A stretch of 64,000 nt of DNA. Origin: Clostridiaceae bacterium UBA5444. GTDB taxonomy: Bacteria; Bacillota; Clostridia; Clostridiales; Oxobacteraceae. The notes below the pieces were generated by a model that worked only from the letters and a program-made list of their open reading frames with translations, made no database searches and was not told where the DNA came from. The position numbers and the translations under genes were made by a program. Positions 54,892 to 64,000 of this stretch are shown here, in pieces. The stretch is taken from NCBI GenBank assembly GCA_002426575.1, contig DIRE01000061.1, positions 38,229-102,228 of the forward strand, in the 5' to 3' direction. Within the stretch, counting starts at the first letter, position 1, and each line of letters opens with the position of its first letter.

Positions 54892-54955
54892 AACTAAAAA
54901 TATGTCAAAGGTGGTACGGAATATGTTACGATAAGAAAACACGGGGGTGGACAAT

Positions 54956-57079
54956 TTGTCAAAAATGAGGATATATGAATTAGCCAAGGAGCTAGATGTT
55001 ACAAGCAAAGAAATAATTGAATTACTTAAAGAATTTGATTTTAGTGTAAAAAATCATATGAGTGTTGTAGAAGGTGAAGCTTTAGATTTAGTAAAGGAAT
55101 ACTATGAAGAAAAATTGCCCAATGGGGAAAAAAGTAATGTAGAAGACCCTGATAAAAAGGTTGAAAGTATAGATGAAGATGAGGAGTTAGATAAAATAGT
55201 ACCTATTAAAAAGCTAAAAGAAGTAAAAAATAAAAATGCCGGGAATAAGAAACAAAGAAAGCCAAAATACAATAATGAAGCCGTAGACGATGAAAAAAAT
55301 GAAAATGCAGCTAAAGCTAATAATGTAAAAAGTGTAGAGCTAGAGGATAGATTGACCGTAAAACAGCTAGCTGAAAAACTTGGTAAGCCATCCGCAGATA
55401 TTATAAAAAAATTAATATTAAAGGGAATTATGGCAAATATTAATCATGAATTAGAATTTGACGTTGCAAAAGAAATAGCTGCTGGTTATGGTATAGAGGT
55501 TTCAAAGAAGGAAGAAAAGAACTTTGAAGAGATAGTTATAAATGATTTCCAAGATAAAGAGGAAGATCTAATACCTCGCCCTCCTGTAATTACAATAATG
55601 GGCCATGTAGACCATGGTAAGACTTCACTGCTTGATGCTATAAGACAAACCCATGTGACAAATCAGGAAGCTGGAGGTATAACTCAGCACATAGGTGCCT
55701 ATACGGTACACGTAAGAGGGGAAAAGATAACATTTCTAGATACCCCAGGCCATGAGGCTTTTACATCAATGAGGGCTAGAGGAGCTCAGGCAACAGATAT
55801 AGCAGTACTTGTTGTTGCAGCAGATGATGGTGTTATGCCTCAAACAATTGAAGCTATAAACCATGCAAAGGCGGCTAATGTACCTATAGTTGTTGCAATA
55901 AACAAAATAGATAAGCCAACTGCAAACCCTGATAGAGTAATGCAGGAGTTAACAGAATATGAACTTGTCCCAGAATCTTGGGGCGGGGATACAATTTGTG
56001 TACCCGTGTCTGCAAAAACTAAAGAGGGTATAGATAATCTTCTTGAGATGCTGCTTCTTGTTGCTGAAATGAGAGAGCTTAAAGCAAATCCAAATAGGCT
56101 TGCAAATGGAATAGTTATTGAATCTAGGCTTGATAAAGGCCTTGGACCTGTAGCTTCTGTTCTTGTGAAAAATGGAACTTTAAAAATAGGAGACTCTATA
56201 ATTGCAGGAACAAACTATGGTAGAGTAAGGGCAATGTTTGATGACAAGGGCAAAAAAATAAAATCAGCAGGACCATCAATACCTGTGGAAGTATTAGGAT
56301 TCAATGAAGTTCCAGACGCAGGAGATATAGTTTATGCAGTGCAGGACGAAAAATCTGCAAGACAGGTTGCTGAAAAGAGGATAGCTGAAAATAGAAATAA
56401 AATGATAGTAGAGCCTCATACAGTTTCTCTTGAGGGCTTATTTAGCCAAATACAAGAAGGAAAGATAAAAGAGCTTAATATTATTGTCAAGGCTGATGTT
56501 CATGGATCAGTAGAAGCACTTAAACAATCCCTTGAAAAAATGTCTAATGAAGATGTAAAGGTTAGAGTTATACATGGAGGGGTGGGTGCAATTACTGAGA
56601 CAGATGTTTCTCTTGCGTCTGCATCTAATGCTGTTATAATTGGCTTTAATGTAAGACCGGATACAAATGCAAGAATAATAGCAGAGAAAGAAAATGTAGA
56701 TATAAAGACATATAGGGTTATATATGAAGCAATCGATGCTATACAGTCTGCTATGAACGGCATGCTTGAACCTGAATACAAAGAAGTTATACATGGAAGA
56801 GCTGAAGTTAGGCAAACATTTAAAGCTTCAAGTGTTGGAACTATAGCAGGTTGTTATGTTACAGAAGGAAAAATAACAAGAAATAGTGATGTACGTGTTA
56901 TAAGAGATGGTATTGTAATTTATGAGGGTGAACTTGCTTCTCTTAAGAGATTTAAGGATGATGCTAAAGAAGTGTTATCAGGGTTTGAATGTGGACTTAA
57001 TATAGAAAAGTATAACGATATAAAAGAAGGAGATATTATAGAAGCCTTTGGACAAGAGCAGATAAGTAGAACTATATAA
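54956..57079 (+). CDS. infB: Translation initiation factor IF-2
   Basis: A 707-residue IF-2, the GTPase that brings fMet-tRNA to the 30S. Two IF2_N modules ([20 protein letters not shown] at the start; [20 protein letters not shown] near 130) are joined by a short Lys/Glu-rich linker. The G domain has [15 protein letters not shown] near 215, [15 protein letters not shown] and NKIDKP. Domains II-IV complete it. The start is TTG at 54956, 7 nt after GGGGG; the GTG at 54947 overlaps that site. rbfA follows after 21 nt. Confidence 0.97.
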   Translation: MSKMRIYELAKELDVTSKEIIELLKEFDFSVKNHMSVVEGEALDLVKEYYEEKLPNGEKSNVEDPDKKVESIDEDEELDKIVPIKKLKEVKNKNAGNKKQRKPKYNNEAVDDEKNENAAKANNVKSVELEDRLTVKQLAEKLGKPSADIIKKLILKGIMANINHELEFDVAKEIAAGYGIEVSKKEEKNFEEIVINDFQDKEEDLIPRPPVITIMGHVDHGKTSLLDAIRQTHVTNQEAGGITQHIGAYTVHVRGEKITFLDTPGHEAFTSMRARGAQATDIAVLVVAADDGVMPQTIEAINHAKAANVPIVVAINKIDKPTANPDRVMQELTEYELVPESWGGDTICVPVSAKTKEGIDNLLEMLLLVAEMRELKANPNRLANGIVIESRLDKGLGPVASVLVKNGTLKIGDSIIAGTNYGRVRAMFDDKGKKIKSAGPSIPVEVLGFNEVPDAGDIVYAVQDEKSARQVAEKRIAENRNKMIVEPHTVSLEGLFSQIQEGKIKELNIIVKADVHGSVEALKQSLEKMSNEDVKVRVIHGGVGAITETDVSLASASNAVIIGFNVRPDTNARIIAEKENVDIKTYRVIYEAIDAIQSAMNGMLEPEYKEVIHGRAEVRQTFKASSVGTIAGCYVTEGKITRNSDVRVIRDGIVIYEGELASLKRFKDDAKEVLSGFECGLNIEKYNDIKEGDIIEAFGQEQISRTI

Positions 57080-57100
57080 GGATTGTGAGGTACATTTAAA

Positions 57101-57448
57101 ATGTCAGTACAAAGAATTAATAGAATTTCAGTAGAATTTAAGAAGGAAATCAGCGATATTATAAGGAACGAAATAAAAGATCCAAGGATTGCTGAGCTTA
57201 CTAGCATTATGTCTGTTGAAATTACTAGAGATTTTAAATATGCAAAAGTGTTTGTAAGTGTATATGGAGACGATAAGGCCAAAGAAGAGACAATGGAAGG
57301 CTTAAGAAGTGCTGCAGGCTTTATCAGAAAAGAGATGGGTAAAAGGGTTAAAATAAGATACAATCCTGAAATAATATTTGAATTGGATACCTCAATAGAG
57401 TATGGTATGCATATATCGAAAATCATTGATGATATTAATAATAAATAG
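57101..57448 (+). CDS. rbfA: 30S ribosome-binding factor RbfA
   Basis: A 115-residue KH-like factor for 16S rRNA 5'-end maturation. Typical text: RINRISVEFKKEISDIIRNE, KDPRI and SVEITRDFKYAKVFVSVYG. The weak site TTGTGAGG precedes the ATG. It is followed by nrnA after 15 nt. Confidence 0.95.
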   Translation: MSVQRINRISVEFKKEISDIIRNEIKDPRIAELTSIMSVEITRDFKYAKVFVSVYGDDKAKEETMEGLRSAAGFIRKEMGKRVKIRYNPEIIFELDTSIEYGMHISKIIDDINNK

Positions 57449-57463
57449 GGATGGAAAATAAAA

Positions 57464-58465
57464 ATGACTATAATGAAAATCGTTGAAGAAATCGATAGGG
57501 CGCAAAACATTGCAATAACTTCTCACGTAATGCCAGATGGAGACAATATTGGATCAATGCTGGCATTATACAATGCTTTAAGTGGAATGGGAAAGCATGT
57601 ACAAGTATTTAGCAGTGATAATCCACCCCATGTATTTTCATTTCTTTCAGGCTATGAAAATATTAAAAACTGTACTAATCAAACAAAAGAGAATTTTGAT
57701 ATATTATTTGTACTAGACTGTGGAAGTATAGACAGGATAGGAAATTGCAGCAAGTTAACTGAGAGGTCTGATAAAATAATTAATATAGACCATCATGGAA
57801 CTAATTCAAATTTTGCAGATATAAGTGTTATTGATACAAACGCTTCTGCAACAGGAGAACTTGTATATGATCTTATAAAACAGATGAAAGTCGACATTAC
57901 AAAAGATATTGCATATTGCCTATATACTTCCATATTAACAGATACGGGAGGATTTAGGTATTCAAATACATCCCCTAAAACTCATTTTATCATAGCAGAG
58001 TTAATTAGCTCTGGAATAGATTTTGGTATGATCTATGACAAAATATATAGAAATTTTAGGTATCAGGATATTAGTGCTCTAGGAAAGGCATTGTCAACCA
58101 TAGAGTTATACCATGATGGAAAGATTGCTTATATGGAGTTATTAAAAAATGATATAGAAGATGTAGTTGGGTATGATTGCGATCATGATAATATAAATAC
58201 ATCAGATTTCATAGATTTTGCAAGAGATATAGAAGATGTTGAAGTTGCAGTGTTTGTTAAAGAGTTTGCTAGTAATGAGTATAAAATAAGCCTAAGATCT
58301 AAATCTTATGTTGATGTAAAGCTTATTTGCGAAAAAAATGGCGGCGGGGGTCATGTAAGGGCAGCAGGATGCACAATTATTGGCAACAGCATAGAAGAGG
58401 TTAAAGGCAAAATCTTAAAACAAATAGAGGCTCAAGTAAGGTGTGATAAGGGTGATAGTATTTGA
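57464..58465 (+). CDS. nrnA: Bifunctional oligoribonuclease/PAP phosphatase NrnA
   Basis: A 333-residue DHH/DHHA1 phosphoesterase that degrades short RNAs and pAp. Metal-binding blocks are TSHVMPDGDNIGSMLAL, VLDCGS, NIDHHGTNSNF and TDTGGFRYSNT. The C-terminal DHHA1 motif GGGGHVRAAGC is near 290. The stop overlaps the truB start by 4 nt, so the two are coupled. The rbfA-nrnA-truB order is standard. Confidence 0.95.
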   Translation: MTIMKIVEEIDRAQNIAITSHVMPDGDNIGSMLALYNALSGMGKHVQVFSSDNPPHVFSFLSGYENIKNCTNQTKENFDILFVLDCGSIDRIGNCSKLTERSDKIINIDHHGTNSNFADISVIDTNASATGELVYDLIKQMKVDITKDIAYCLYTSILTDTGGFRYSNTSPKTHFIIAELISSGIDFGMIYDKIYRNFRYQDISALGKALSTIELYHDGKIAYMELLKNDIEDVVGYDCDHDNINTSDFIDFARDIEDVEVAVFVKEFASNEYKISLRSKSYVDVKLICEKNGGGGHVRAAGCTIIGNSIEEVKGKILKQIEAQVRCDKGDSI

Positions 58466-59355
58466 ATGGAATAATAAACGTTCTAAAACCTCCAGGTATG
58501 ACATCTCAAAACGTGGTATCCTATGTAAAAAAAGAACTTAATGTAAAAAAAGCAGGCCATACAGGAACATTAGATCCTGGTGCAGCAGGAGTGCTGCCTG
58601 TATGTATCGGAAAAGCCACAAGGGTATCTGAATATTTAATAAATGATAAAAAGTCCTACAGAGCAGAGCTGCAGCTAGGATATAAAAGTGATACTCTTGA
58701 CAAATACGGAATAGTTGAAAAGGCCTCTATTCCTGATTTTAATAAAGATGATATAGAGAGGGTATTTGAAAGCTTTAAAGGCGTGATTTATCAAACCCCT
58801 CCCATGTTTTCTGCGCTAAAAAAAGATGGCGTAAGATTATATGACCTTGCAAGAGCTGGAATCACTGTAGATAGAAAAGAAAGAAAAGTCAATATTTATG
58901 ATATAAATATTTTAACTATAAATGGATATAAGATACTTTTTGATGTTACTTGTTCAAAGGGAACATACATTAGAACCTTATGCAGCGACATTGGAGAAGC
59001 CCTCGGGGGATATGGTATTATGTCATTTCTTTTAAGGACTAGAACAGGACCTTTTGATATAAGCAAATCAGTTAAACTGGATGATATAAAGGGAATACTA
59101 TATAATGGCAATATAGATGATATATTAAACCCCACGTTTTATGCACTTGATGAATATAGCAGAATATTTGTTCCTAGGGAAATTGCAGACAAAATCAAAA
59201 ATGGCGTTGGGTTTCATTATAGCGATATAAAAAGATATGAGAAAAGAAATAATGATGAAATATTAGTAATATTTGATGAAGAAAATAACTTTTTAGCTAT
59301 AGGGAAAATTACTAAAGAAAATAATCAGATAAATATTGATAAGGTTTTTATATAG
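58462..59355 (+). CDS. truB: tRNA pseudouridine(55) synthase TruB
   Basis: A 297-residue pseudouridine synthase acting on U55 of tRNA. The catalytic Asp is in GHTGTLDPGAAGVLPVCIGK (near residue 38); KSYRAELQLG, VTCSKGTYIRTLCSDIGE and a C-terminal PUA-like part follow. The start is TTG at 58462, within the TTGA that also ends nrnA; AAGGGTGAT is upstream. Confidence 0.96.
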   Translation: MNGIINVLKPPGMTSQNVVSYVKKELNVKKAGHTGTLDPGAAGVLPVCIGKATRVSEYLINDKKSYRAELQLGYKSDTLDKYGIVEKASIPDFNKDDIERVFESFKGVIYQTPPMFSALKKDGVRLYDLARAGITVDRKERKVNIYDINILTINGYKILFDVTCSKGTYIRTLCSDIGEALGGYGIMSFLLRTRTGPFDISKSVKLDDIKGILYNGNIDDILNPTFYALDEYSRIFVPREIADKIKNGVGFHYSDIKRYEKRNNDEILVIFDEENNFLAIGKITKENNQINIDKVFI

Positions 59356-59368
59356 TAAGGAGATAAAT

Positions 59369-60325
59369 ATGGAAGTACTACAAGGAAGATTTCCAAATAA
59401 ACACTTAAATGATGGTGTTGTTTGCGCACTAGGTTTTTTTGATGGTGTACATTTAGGGCATCAAAAACTTATTAAATTAGCTACAAATATTGCCTCTGAA
59501 TATAATTTAAAAAGTATGGTATATACGTTTGAACAACATCCCTTATCCATATTAAATAGTGGCCATGCTCCTAAGTTAATAATAGACAATAAGTCTAAAA
59601 TCGAGATATTCGATAAACTTGGCGTGGATATAGTTAATTTTAACTATGTAACGCAGGAGTTTTTAAATACAAAGCCATTTGATTTTTTAAATGATATATT
59701 AGTTAAAGAGTTTAATGTAAAATCTATTATTGCGGGATATAATTATACATTTGGATGTAATGGAAGTGGAAATGTTTCCATGCTTAAAGAGTTTGGTAAG
59801 AGCAATAATGTACATGTATTTATTATAGATCCTTGTATCATAGATGGAATATACGTTAGCAGTACTGAGATTAGAAAGCTTATAGGCTGTGGGAATATAG
59901 TTATGGCTAATAAACTATTAGGAAGGTATTATTCAGTATCAGGCGATGTTATAAAAGGGAAGAGAAGGGGCAGAAATTTAGGGTTTCCTACTGCCAATAT
60001 TAGCCTAGATAAAAAACTGATCTATCCTAAATGCGGAGTCTATATTACAGATGCCACTATAGATGATAAAAAGTATATTGGCATTACAAACATAGGCTAC
60101 AATCCCACATTTGATAACGATTATTTATCTATGGAGACTAACTTTATTGACTTTGATAAGCAAATATATGGAGAAAAGATAAATCTTAGATTTTATGATA
60201 GAATTAGAGATGAAATACGATTTACGAATACTGATGATTTAGTTAAACAAATGAATAAAGATAAAGAATTTGCTATAGAGTATATGAAAAATAAAAGTTT
60301 ACATTCTTTTTTTAATTTGTTATAA
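59369..60325 (+). CDS. ribF: Bifunctional riboflavin kinase/FAD synthetase
   Basis: A 318-residue RibF making FMN and FAD. The N-terminal adenylyltransferase has ALGFFDGVHLGHQKLI and STEIRKLI; the C-terminal kinase has KGKRRGRNLGFPTANI (the P-T-A-N loop) and GVYITD. ATG at 59369 follows AAGGAGATAAAT; an earlier frame start at 59336 lies within truB and lacks such a site. A 126 bp gap then leads to rpsO. Confidence 0.95.
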   Translation: MEVLQGRFPNKHLNDGVVCALGFFDGVHLGHQKLIKLATNIASEYNLKSMVYTFEQHPLSILNSGHAPKLIIDNKSKIEIFDKLGVDIVNFNYVTQEFLNTKPFDFLNDILVKEFNVKSIIAGYNYTFGCNGSGNVSMLKEFGKSNNVHVFIIDPCIIDGIYVSSTEIRKLIGCGNIVMANKLLGRYYSVSGDVIKGKRRGRNLGFPTANISLDKKLIYPKCGVYITDATIDDKKYIGITNIGYNPTFDNDYLSMETNFIDFDKQIYGEKINLRFYDRIRDEIRFTNTDDLVKQMNKDKEFAIEYMKNKSLHSFFNLL

Positions 60326-60451
60326 TTACATGTGGTTTGATGATTATAGAAAAATTTTCATTAGACCCTTGATATAACCATATACTGTGTTTATCGATTC
60401 TCCGACGATTTCCACGGTTTATGGGGATAATTATTTAAGGAGGTGACATCT

Positions 60452-60715
60452 TTGGACAAAGTTAGAAAACAGGAAATAATTGAACAGTATAAGCTTCATG
60501 ACGGTGATACAGGATCTCCAGAGGTTCAGATTGCATTGCTTACAGAGAGAATAAATCATCTAACAGAGCATTTAAAAAACAACAAAAAGGACCATCACTC
60601 AAGAAGAGGCCTTTTAAGAATGGTTGGTCAGAGGAGAGGACTGCTTAATTACTTAAAAGACAAGGACATAGAAAGGTATAGGACTTTAATTGAAAGACTT
60701 AACCTTAGAAGATAA
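60452..60715 (+). CDS. rpsO: 30S ribosomal protein S15
   Basis: An 87-residue S15 that binds the central domain of 16S rRNA. Motifs [23 protein letters not shown] (in part), [20 protein letters not shown] are present. TTG at 60452 is spaced correctly after AAGGAGGTG; a GTG inside that site (60443) is rejected. Before it, TATCG ... CGACGAT around 60392-60408 could fold as a small leader stem. Confidence 0.96.
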   Translation: MDKVRKQEIIEQYKLHDGDTGSPEVQIALLTERINHLTEHLKNNKKDHHSRRGLLRMVGQRRGLLNYLKDKDIERYRTLIERLNLRR

Positions 60716-60718
60716 TAA

Positions 60719-60745
60719 AGAGCGGTTTAAACCGCTCTATTATTA
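60719..60745 (+). terminator. Palindromic hairpin after rpsO
   Basis: AGAGCGG-TTTAAA-CCGCTCT (60719-60738) is a perfect palindrome followed by an A/T run (ATTATT), so termination may be partial. Confidence 0.6.
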
Positions 60746-60903
60746 TAATTTAAAGTATTTGGAGTAATTCAATTTTTATAAAAGTACTGTTGTTTAATAT
60801 TTAGCTATATAAATGGAGAAAATAATATTATTAATTGTATTTTTAATTAATTGTATTTAATAGAAAGAGTAGAAAGTTACCTAGTGAAAGGAGGTAGTGT
60901 GTT
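60746..60903 (+). promoter_or_regulatory. pnp leader region
   Basis: An AT-rich gap with a 12 bp direct repeat, TTAATTGTATTT, at 60831-60842 and 60847-60858 (16 nt period), before the AAAGGAGGT site of pnp. No convincing -35/-10 pair was found. In other bacteria the pnp leader is a target of RNase III and PNPase itself; no long stem is obvious here. Confidence 0.35.
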
Positions 60904-63033
60904 TTGGTACACAAGTTTGAAACGAATATTGCAGGAAGAAAGCTAGAAGCTGAAACAGGAAGGATGGCAAGGCTTTCAAATGGAGAAGTTTTAATAAAAT
61001 ATGGTGATACAGCTGTTCATATAGCTGCTAATGCTTCACCTACACCAAGGGCTGGCATAGATTTTTTTCCTTTAAGCATAGAATATGAAGAAAGATTATA
61101 TTCGGTGGGGAAAATACCTGGAGGTTTTATAAAGAGGGAAGGTAAGCCTACGGAGAAGGCAATACTATCAGCAAGGGCTATAGACAGACCAATAAGGCCA
61201 TTGTTCCCTAAAGGCTACAGAAATGATGTGCAGGTGATATGTACTGTAATGTCTGTTGACCCTGACAACCAACCAGATGTACTTGCAATAAATGGAGCAT
61301 CTTTAGCTCTTAGTATATCTGATATTCCTTTTGATGGACCAGTTGGTGCAGTAAATGTCGGATATGTTGATGGTGAGTTTGTATTGAATCCAACAGCAGA
61401 TGAGAGGGACAAAAGCTTACTAAGCCTTCTTGTTGTTGCAACAAAGGAAAGAGTTATAATGATTGAGGCTGGTGGTAATGAAATACCAGAGGAAACCATG
61501 TATGAAGCAATAATGTTTGGATTTGAAAAGGCTCAAGATATAATAAAGTTTATAGAGGATATTCAATCCCAAATAGGAAAGGAAAAAACAGTTCCCGAAA
61601 TTCATATAATAGAAGATGAAATACAAACCGAGGTAAAAGGATATGCATCCCAAATGGTAAAAGAGGTTATGCATATAAAGGACAGGGAAGAAAGACAAAG
61701 TAAAACTAACGAAATGAAACAGAACGTTTTTGAACATTTTGAAGAGATATTCCCAGAGAGGGAAAAGGATATTGACGAAATACTCTATGGAATGATGAAA
61801 GAAGAACTTAGAAGAATTGCCCTTGAAGAGAATACCAGAATTGACGGAAGAAGCTTTGATGAAATAAGAAAAATAACTTGTGATATTGACCTTCTCCCAA
61901 GAACTCATGGTTCAGGAATGTTTACAAGAGGTTTAACACAAGTTCTTACAGTAACAACTCTTGGAGCTGTTAGCGATGTTCAAGTTCTTGATGGACTTGG
62001 AAATGAAGAGTTTAAGAGATATATGCATCATTATAACTTCCCACCTTATTCAACTGGTGAGGTAAAGATGCTAAGAGGACCAGGAAGAAGAGAAATAGGT
62101 CATGGAGCTCTTGCAGAAAGAGCATTAGAGCCAGTTATTCCATCAGAGGAAGAATTCCCATATACAATTAGGCTTGTTTCAGAAGTTTTAAGCTCAAATG
62201 GATCAACTTCTCAAGCTAGTGTTTGCGCTAGTACCTTATCACTTATGGATGCTGGAGTACCAATAAAAGCACCTGTTGCAGGAGTTGCAATGGGACTCAT
62301 TTCAAATGATGATATGAACAACTTTAAGGTATTGACAGATATACAGGGAACTGAGGATTTCTTTGGTGATATGGACTTTAAGGTAGCAGGAACTGAAAAA
62401 GGAATAACAGCTATACAAGTTGATACAAAGATACATGGACTACCAAAGGAAGTTATAAAAGAAACTTTAGATAAGGCATATAAGGGCAGGGTATTCATGC
62501 TTGGAAAGATGAGAGAATGTATACCAGAGCCTAAAAAAGAAGTGTCTTTATATGCACCAAAGATAATAACTGCATCTATTGACCCTGATAAGATAAGAGA
62601 CGTAATAGGGCCTGGAGGAAAAACAATAAATAAAATAATAGCAGATACAGGTGTAAAAATAGATATAGAAGACGATGGAAGAATATTTATTAGCGCACAA
62701 AATTCAGATGCAGGCAAAAAGGCATTAAACATTATTGAAAGCTTAACTCATGAAGTTGCTGTAGGGGAGATTTACCTAGGAAAGGTAAACAGGATTGTTA
62801 GCTTCGGTGCCTTTGTAGAGATACTCCCAGGAAAAGAAGGCCTTGTTCATATATCAAAGCTTGATTTTGAAAGAGTAAACAAAGTGGAAGATATAGTAAG
62901 CGTTGGGGACGAAATACCAGTAAAGGTTACTGAAATCGATAACCAAGGCAGAATCAATCTATCAAGAAAAGATGCTTTAAAAGACCTAAATGAACAGAAA
63001 GAGCAAAAAGAAAATAAAGAAAAGGATGAATAG
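60904..63033 (+). CDS. pnp: Polyribonucleotide nucleotidyltransferase (PNPase)
   Basis: A 709-residue phosphorolytic 3'-5' exoribonuclease. Two RNase PH domains are visible: the first ends near 215, and the second carries [16 protein letters not shown] and the [16 protein letters not shown] active-site region. The KH domain has [20 protein letters not shown] near 572; the S1 domain ([21 protein letters not shown]) is followed by a Glu/Lys-rich tail. The start is TTG at 60904 after AAAGGAGG. rpsO-pnp is the standard pair. Confidence 0.97.
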   Translation: MVHKFETNIAGRKLEAETGRMARLSNGEVLIKYGDTAVHIAANASPTPRAGIDFFPLSIEYEERLYSVGKIPGGFIKREGKPTEKAILSARAIDRPIRPLFPKGYRNDVQVICTVMSVDPDNQPDVLAINGASLALSISDIPFDGPVGAVNVGYVDGEFVLNPTADERDKSLLSLLVVATKERVIMIEAGGNEIPEETMYEAIMFGFEKAQDIIKFIEDIQSQIGKEKTVPEIHIIEDEIQTEVKGYASQMVKEVMHIKDREERQSKTNEMKQNVFEHFEEIFPEREKDIDEILYGMMKEELRRIALEENTRIDGRSFDEIRKITCDIDLLPRTHGSGMFTRGLTQVLTVTTLGAVSDVQVLDGLGNEEFKRYMHHYNFPPYSTGEVKMLRGPGRREIGHGALAERALEPVIPSEEEFPYTIRLVSEVLSSNGSTSQASVCASTLSLMDAGVPIKAPVAGVAMGLISNDDMNNFKVLTDIQGTEDFFGDMDFKVAGTEKGITAIQVDTKIHGLPKEVIKETLDKAYKGRVFMLGKMRECIPEPKKEVSLYAPKIITASIDPDKIRDVIGPGGKTINKIIADTGVKIDIEDDGRIFISAQNSDAGKKALNIIESLTHEVAVGEIYLGKVNRIVSFGAFVEILPGKEGLVHISKLDFERVNKVEDIVSVGDEIPVKVTEIDNQGRINLSRKDALKDLNEQKEQKENKEKDE

Positions 63034-63050
63034 TATTCATACTATTGCAT

Positions 63051-63077
63051 AAAAGGCTTTTGATGAAGCCTTTTTTA
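63051..63077 (+). terminator. Terminator after pnp
   Basis: AAAAGGCTT (63051-63059) and AAGCCTTTT (63066-63074), 6 nt loop, followed by TT. Confidence 0.8.
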
Positions 63078-63103
63078 ATTGGGAAGATTTCTTTAATTGT
63101 TAA

Positions 63104-63132
63104 TTGTTTATAACATAAAAATTAGTTATAAT
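63104..63132 (+). promoter_or_regulatory. Sigma-A-like promoter for the M16 peptidase gene
   Basis: TTGTTT (63104-63109), 17 nt, TATAAT (63127-63132). The -10 box lies within the left arm of the inverted repeat at 63124-63172. Confidence 0.55.
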
Positions 63133-63172
63133 AGCTTTAGCTGTTATTTTGACGGCTAAAGCTATTATAACT
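63124..63172. promoter_or_regulatory. 18 bp perfect inverted repeat over the -10 box
   Basis: Arms 63124-63141 and 63155-63172 are perfectly complementary, with a 13 nt spacer. The left arm covers the -10 box and approximate transcription start of the M16 gene. No T run follows, so an operator or a 5' leader hairpin is more likely than a terminator. Confidence 0.55.
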
Positions 63173-63230
63173 TAAGCTAATTTAAGTTTTTTAACAAATG
63201 GATTTTACTATTATCCCTAAGGAGGAAAAT

Positions 63231-64000
63231 ATGTACACAAAGGATACTTTAGATAATGGAATACGTGTAGTTACTGAACATATACCATATGTAAATAGTG
63301 TAAGTATTGGTGTTTGGATAGCAAATGGTTCAAGAAATGAAAGCTTAGAAGAAAGCGGCATGTCACATTTCATTGAACACATGCTTTTTAAGGGAACATA
63401 TAAAAGAAGTTCAAAAGAAATAGCAGAAAGCATTGAAGATATTGGTGGTCAATTAAATGCTTTTACAGGCAAAGAATCTACTTGCTTCTATGCAAAAGTA
63501 CTTGATAGCCACATTGATATTGCCATAGATGTTCTTTCAGATATGCTTCTTAACTCAAAAATAAGTAATGAGGATATAGAGAAGGAAAAAGGGGTTGTCC
63601 TTGAGGAAATAAGCATGTATGAAGATTCTCCAGAGGATCTTGCTGCAGACTTATTAATAAAAGCATCATGGCCAAAATCTTCAATAGGATACCCAATACT
63701 TGGGCTTAATGACACCCTTAAAGAATTTAATAGAGAAAAGATATTAGACTACATGAATAAACACTATAGCCCAGACAATACAGTAATTTCAGTTGCTGGG
63801 AACTTTAATAGAGAAAAGCTGTTTAAGCTTTTATCGGAGAAATTTGGATCATGGACAAATAAAGGAATAAATAGTAATTATGATAAGCCAACCCTAAACA
63901 AGTCTACTCTAATTAAACAAAAGGACATAGAGCAGGTACACATATGCCTTGGATTAAACGGAATAGAAATAGGAAATGATGATATATATACCCTTCTTGC
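63231..64000 (+). CDS. M16 family zinc peptidase, N-terminal part (runs off the window)
   Basis: At least 256 residues of an insulinase/mitochondrial-processing-peptidase-like protein (YmxG/MlpA type). The inverted zinc motif HFIEH is near residues 48-52, within SGMSHFIEHMLFKGT. The downstream glutamate is in VVLEEISMYEDSPEDL, and the N-terminal strand reads LDNGIRVVTEHIP. ATG at 63231 follows AAGGAGGAAAAT. An M16 gene after pnp is usual in Bacillus and Clostridia. The 3' end is outside the window. Confidence 0.92.
   Translation, partial: MYTKDTLDNGIRVVTEHIPYVNSVSIGVWIANGSRNESLEESGMSHFIEHMLFKGTYKRSSKEIAESIEDIGGQLNAFTGKESTCFYAKVLDSHIDIAIDVLSDMLLNSKISNEDIEKEKGVVLEEISMYEDSPEDLAADLLIKASWPKSSIGYPILGLNDTLKEFNREKILDYMNKHYSPDNTVISVAGNFNREKLFKLLSEKFGSWTNKGINSNYDKPTLNKSTLIKQKDIEQVHICLGLNGIEIGNDDIYTLL

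Noticed and set aside
56920..57510. 196-codon open frame on the minus strand opposite infB/rbfA
   Set aside because: It is antisense to two recognised genes and its text is an AT-rich hydrophobic mirror of their codons, with no family match.
62211..62732. 173-codon open frame on the minus strand opposite pnp
   Set aside because: It lies wholly within pnp, whose frame and motifs are certain; no ribosome-binding site or recognisable domain.

Overview
The window is a 64 kb stretch of low-GC chromosome from an endospore-forming Firmicute of the class Clostridia, probably Clostridiaceae or a close relative. The main evidence is gene order: rnc-smc-ftsY, ylxM-ffh-rpsP-khpA-rimM-trmD-rplS-rbgA-rnhB, topA-trmFO-hslVU-codY-rpsB-tsf-pyrH-frr-uppS-cdsA-dxr-rseP-ispG-polC, and rimP-nusA-ylxR-infB-rbfA-nrnA-truB-ribF-rpsO-pnp. 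Strong AT bias, purine-rich Shine-Dalgarno sites, frequent TTG starts, and YheC/YheD and YtvI sporulation-type proteins fit the same assignment. No rRNA, tRNA, CRISPR array, phage or intact transposase gene was seen.

Layout. 1-9140 holds a patatin-like hydrolase, tmcAL (minus strand), the acetate pathway (pta-ackA), ylbN-rpmF, plsX, acpP, rnc and a radical-SAM gene. 9141-13080 is an AT-rich accessory island that splits the usual rnc-smc neighbourhood. It contains a wrecked two-component system, a wrecked radical-SAM peptide maturase, a permease tail and one intact ABC exporter, and looks like a dying RiPP/bacteriocin locus. 13086-23888 is the smc/SRP/ribosome-maturation block. 23915-32341 is comM (minus strand), a run of four YheC/YheD-type ATP-grasp proteins, a small membrane protein and dprA. 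32420-48427 runs from topA through proteolysis (HslVU), CodY, translation (S2, EF-Ts, RRF) and lipid/isoprenoid/envelope genes. 48522-63033 is polC and the nusA-infB-pnp translation/RNA block, and an M16 peptidase runs off the right edge.

Most of the genes are housekeeping: translation, RNA processing, protein targeting, replication, isoprenoid and phospholipid synthesis, and acetate/ATP production. Eight sigma-A-like promoters on the plus strand (-35/-10 with 17 or 18 nt spacing), one candidate on the minus strand and about fifteen hairpin terminators can be read directly and divide the window into transcription units.

The items most worth a second look are: (i) a family of about 185 bp imperfect palindromes, present three times, with paired base changes in the central stem and a triplicated arm in the copy before pyrH; (ii) the decaying radical-SAM/ABC/two-component island; (iii) the tandem set of four YheC/YheD paralogues, the first of which has lost the ATP-grasp lysine and metal-binding residues; (iv) rimM, whose well-spaced start codon appears to be ACG; and (v) an 18 bp perfect inverted repeat laid over the -10 box of the M16 peptidase promoter.
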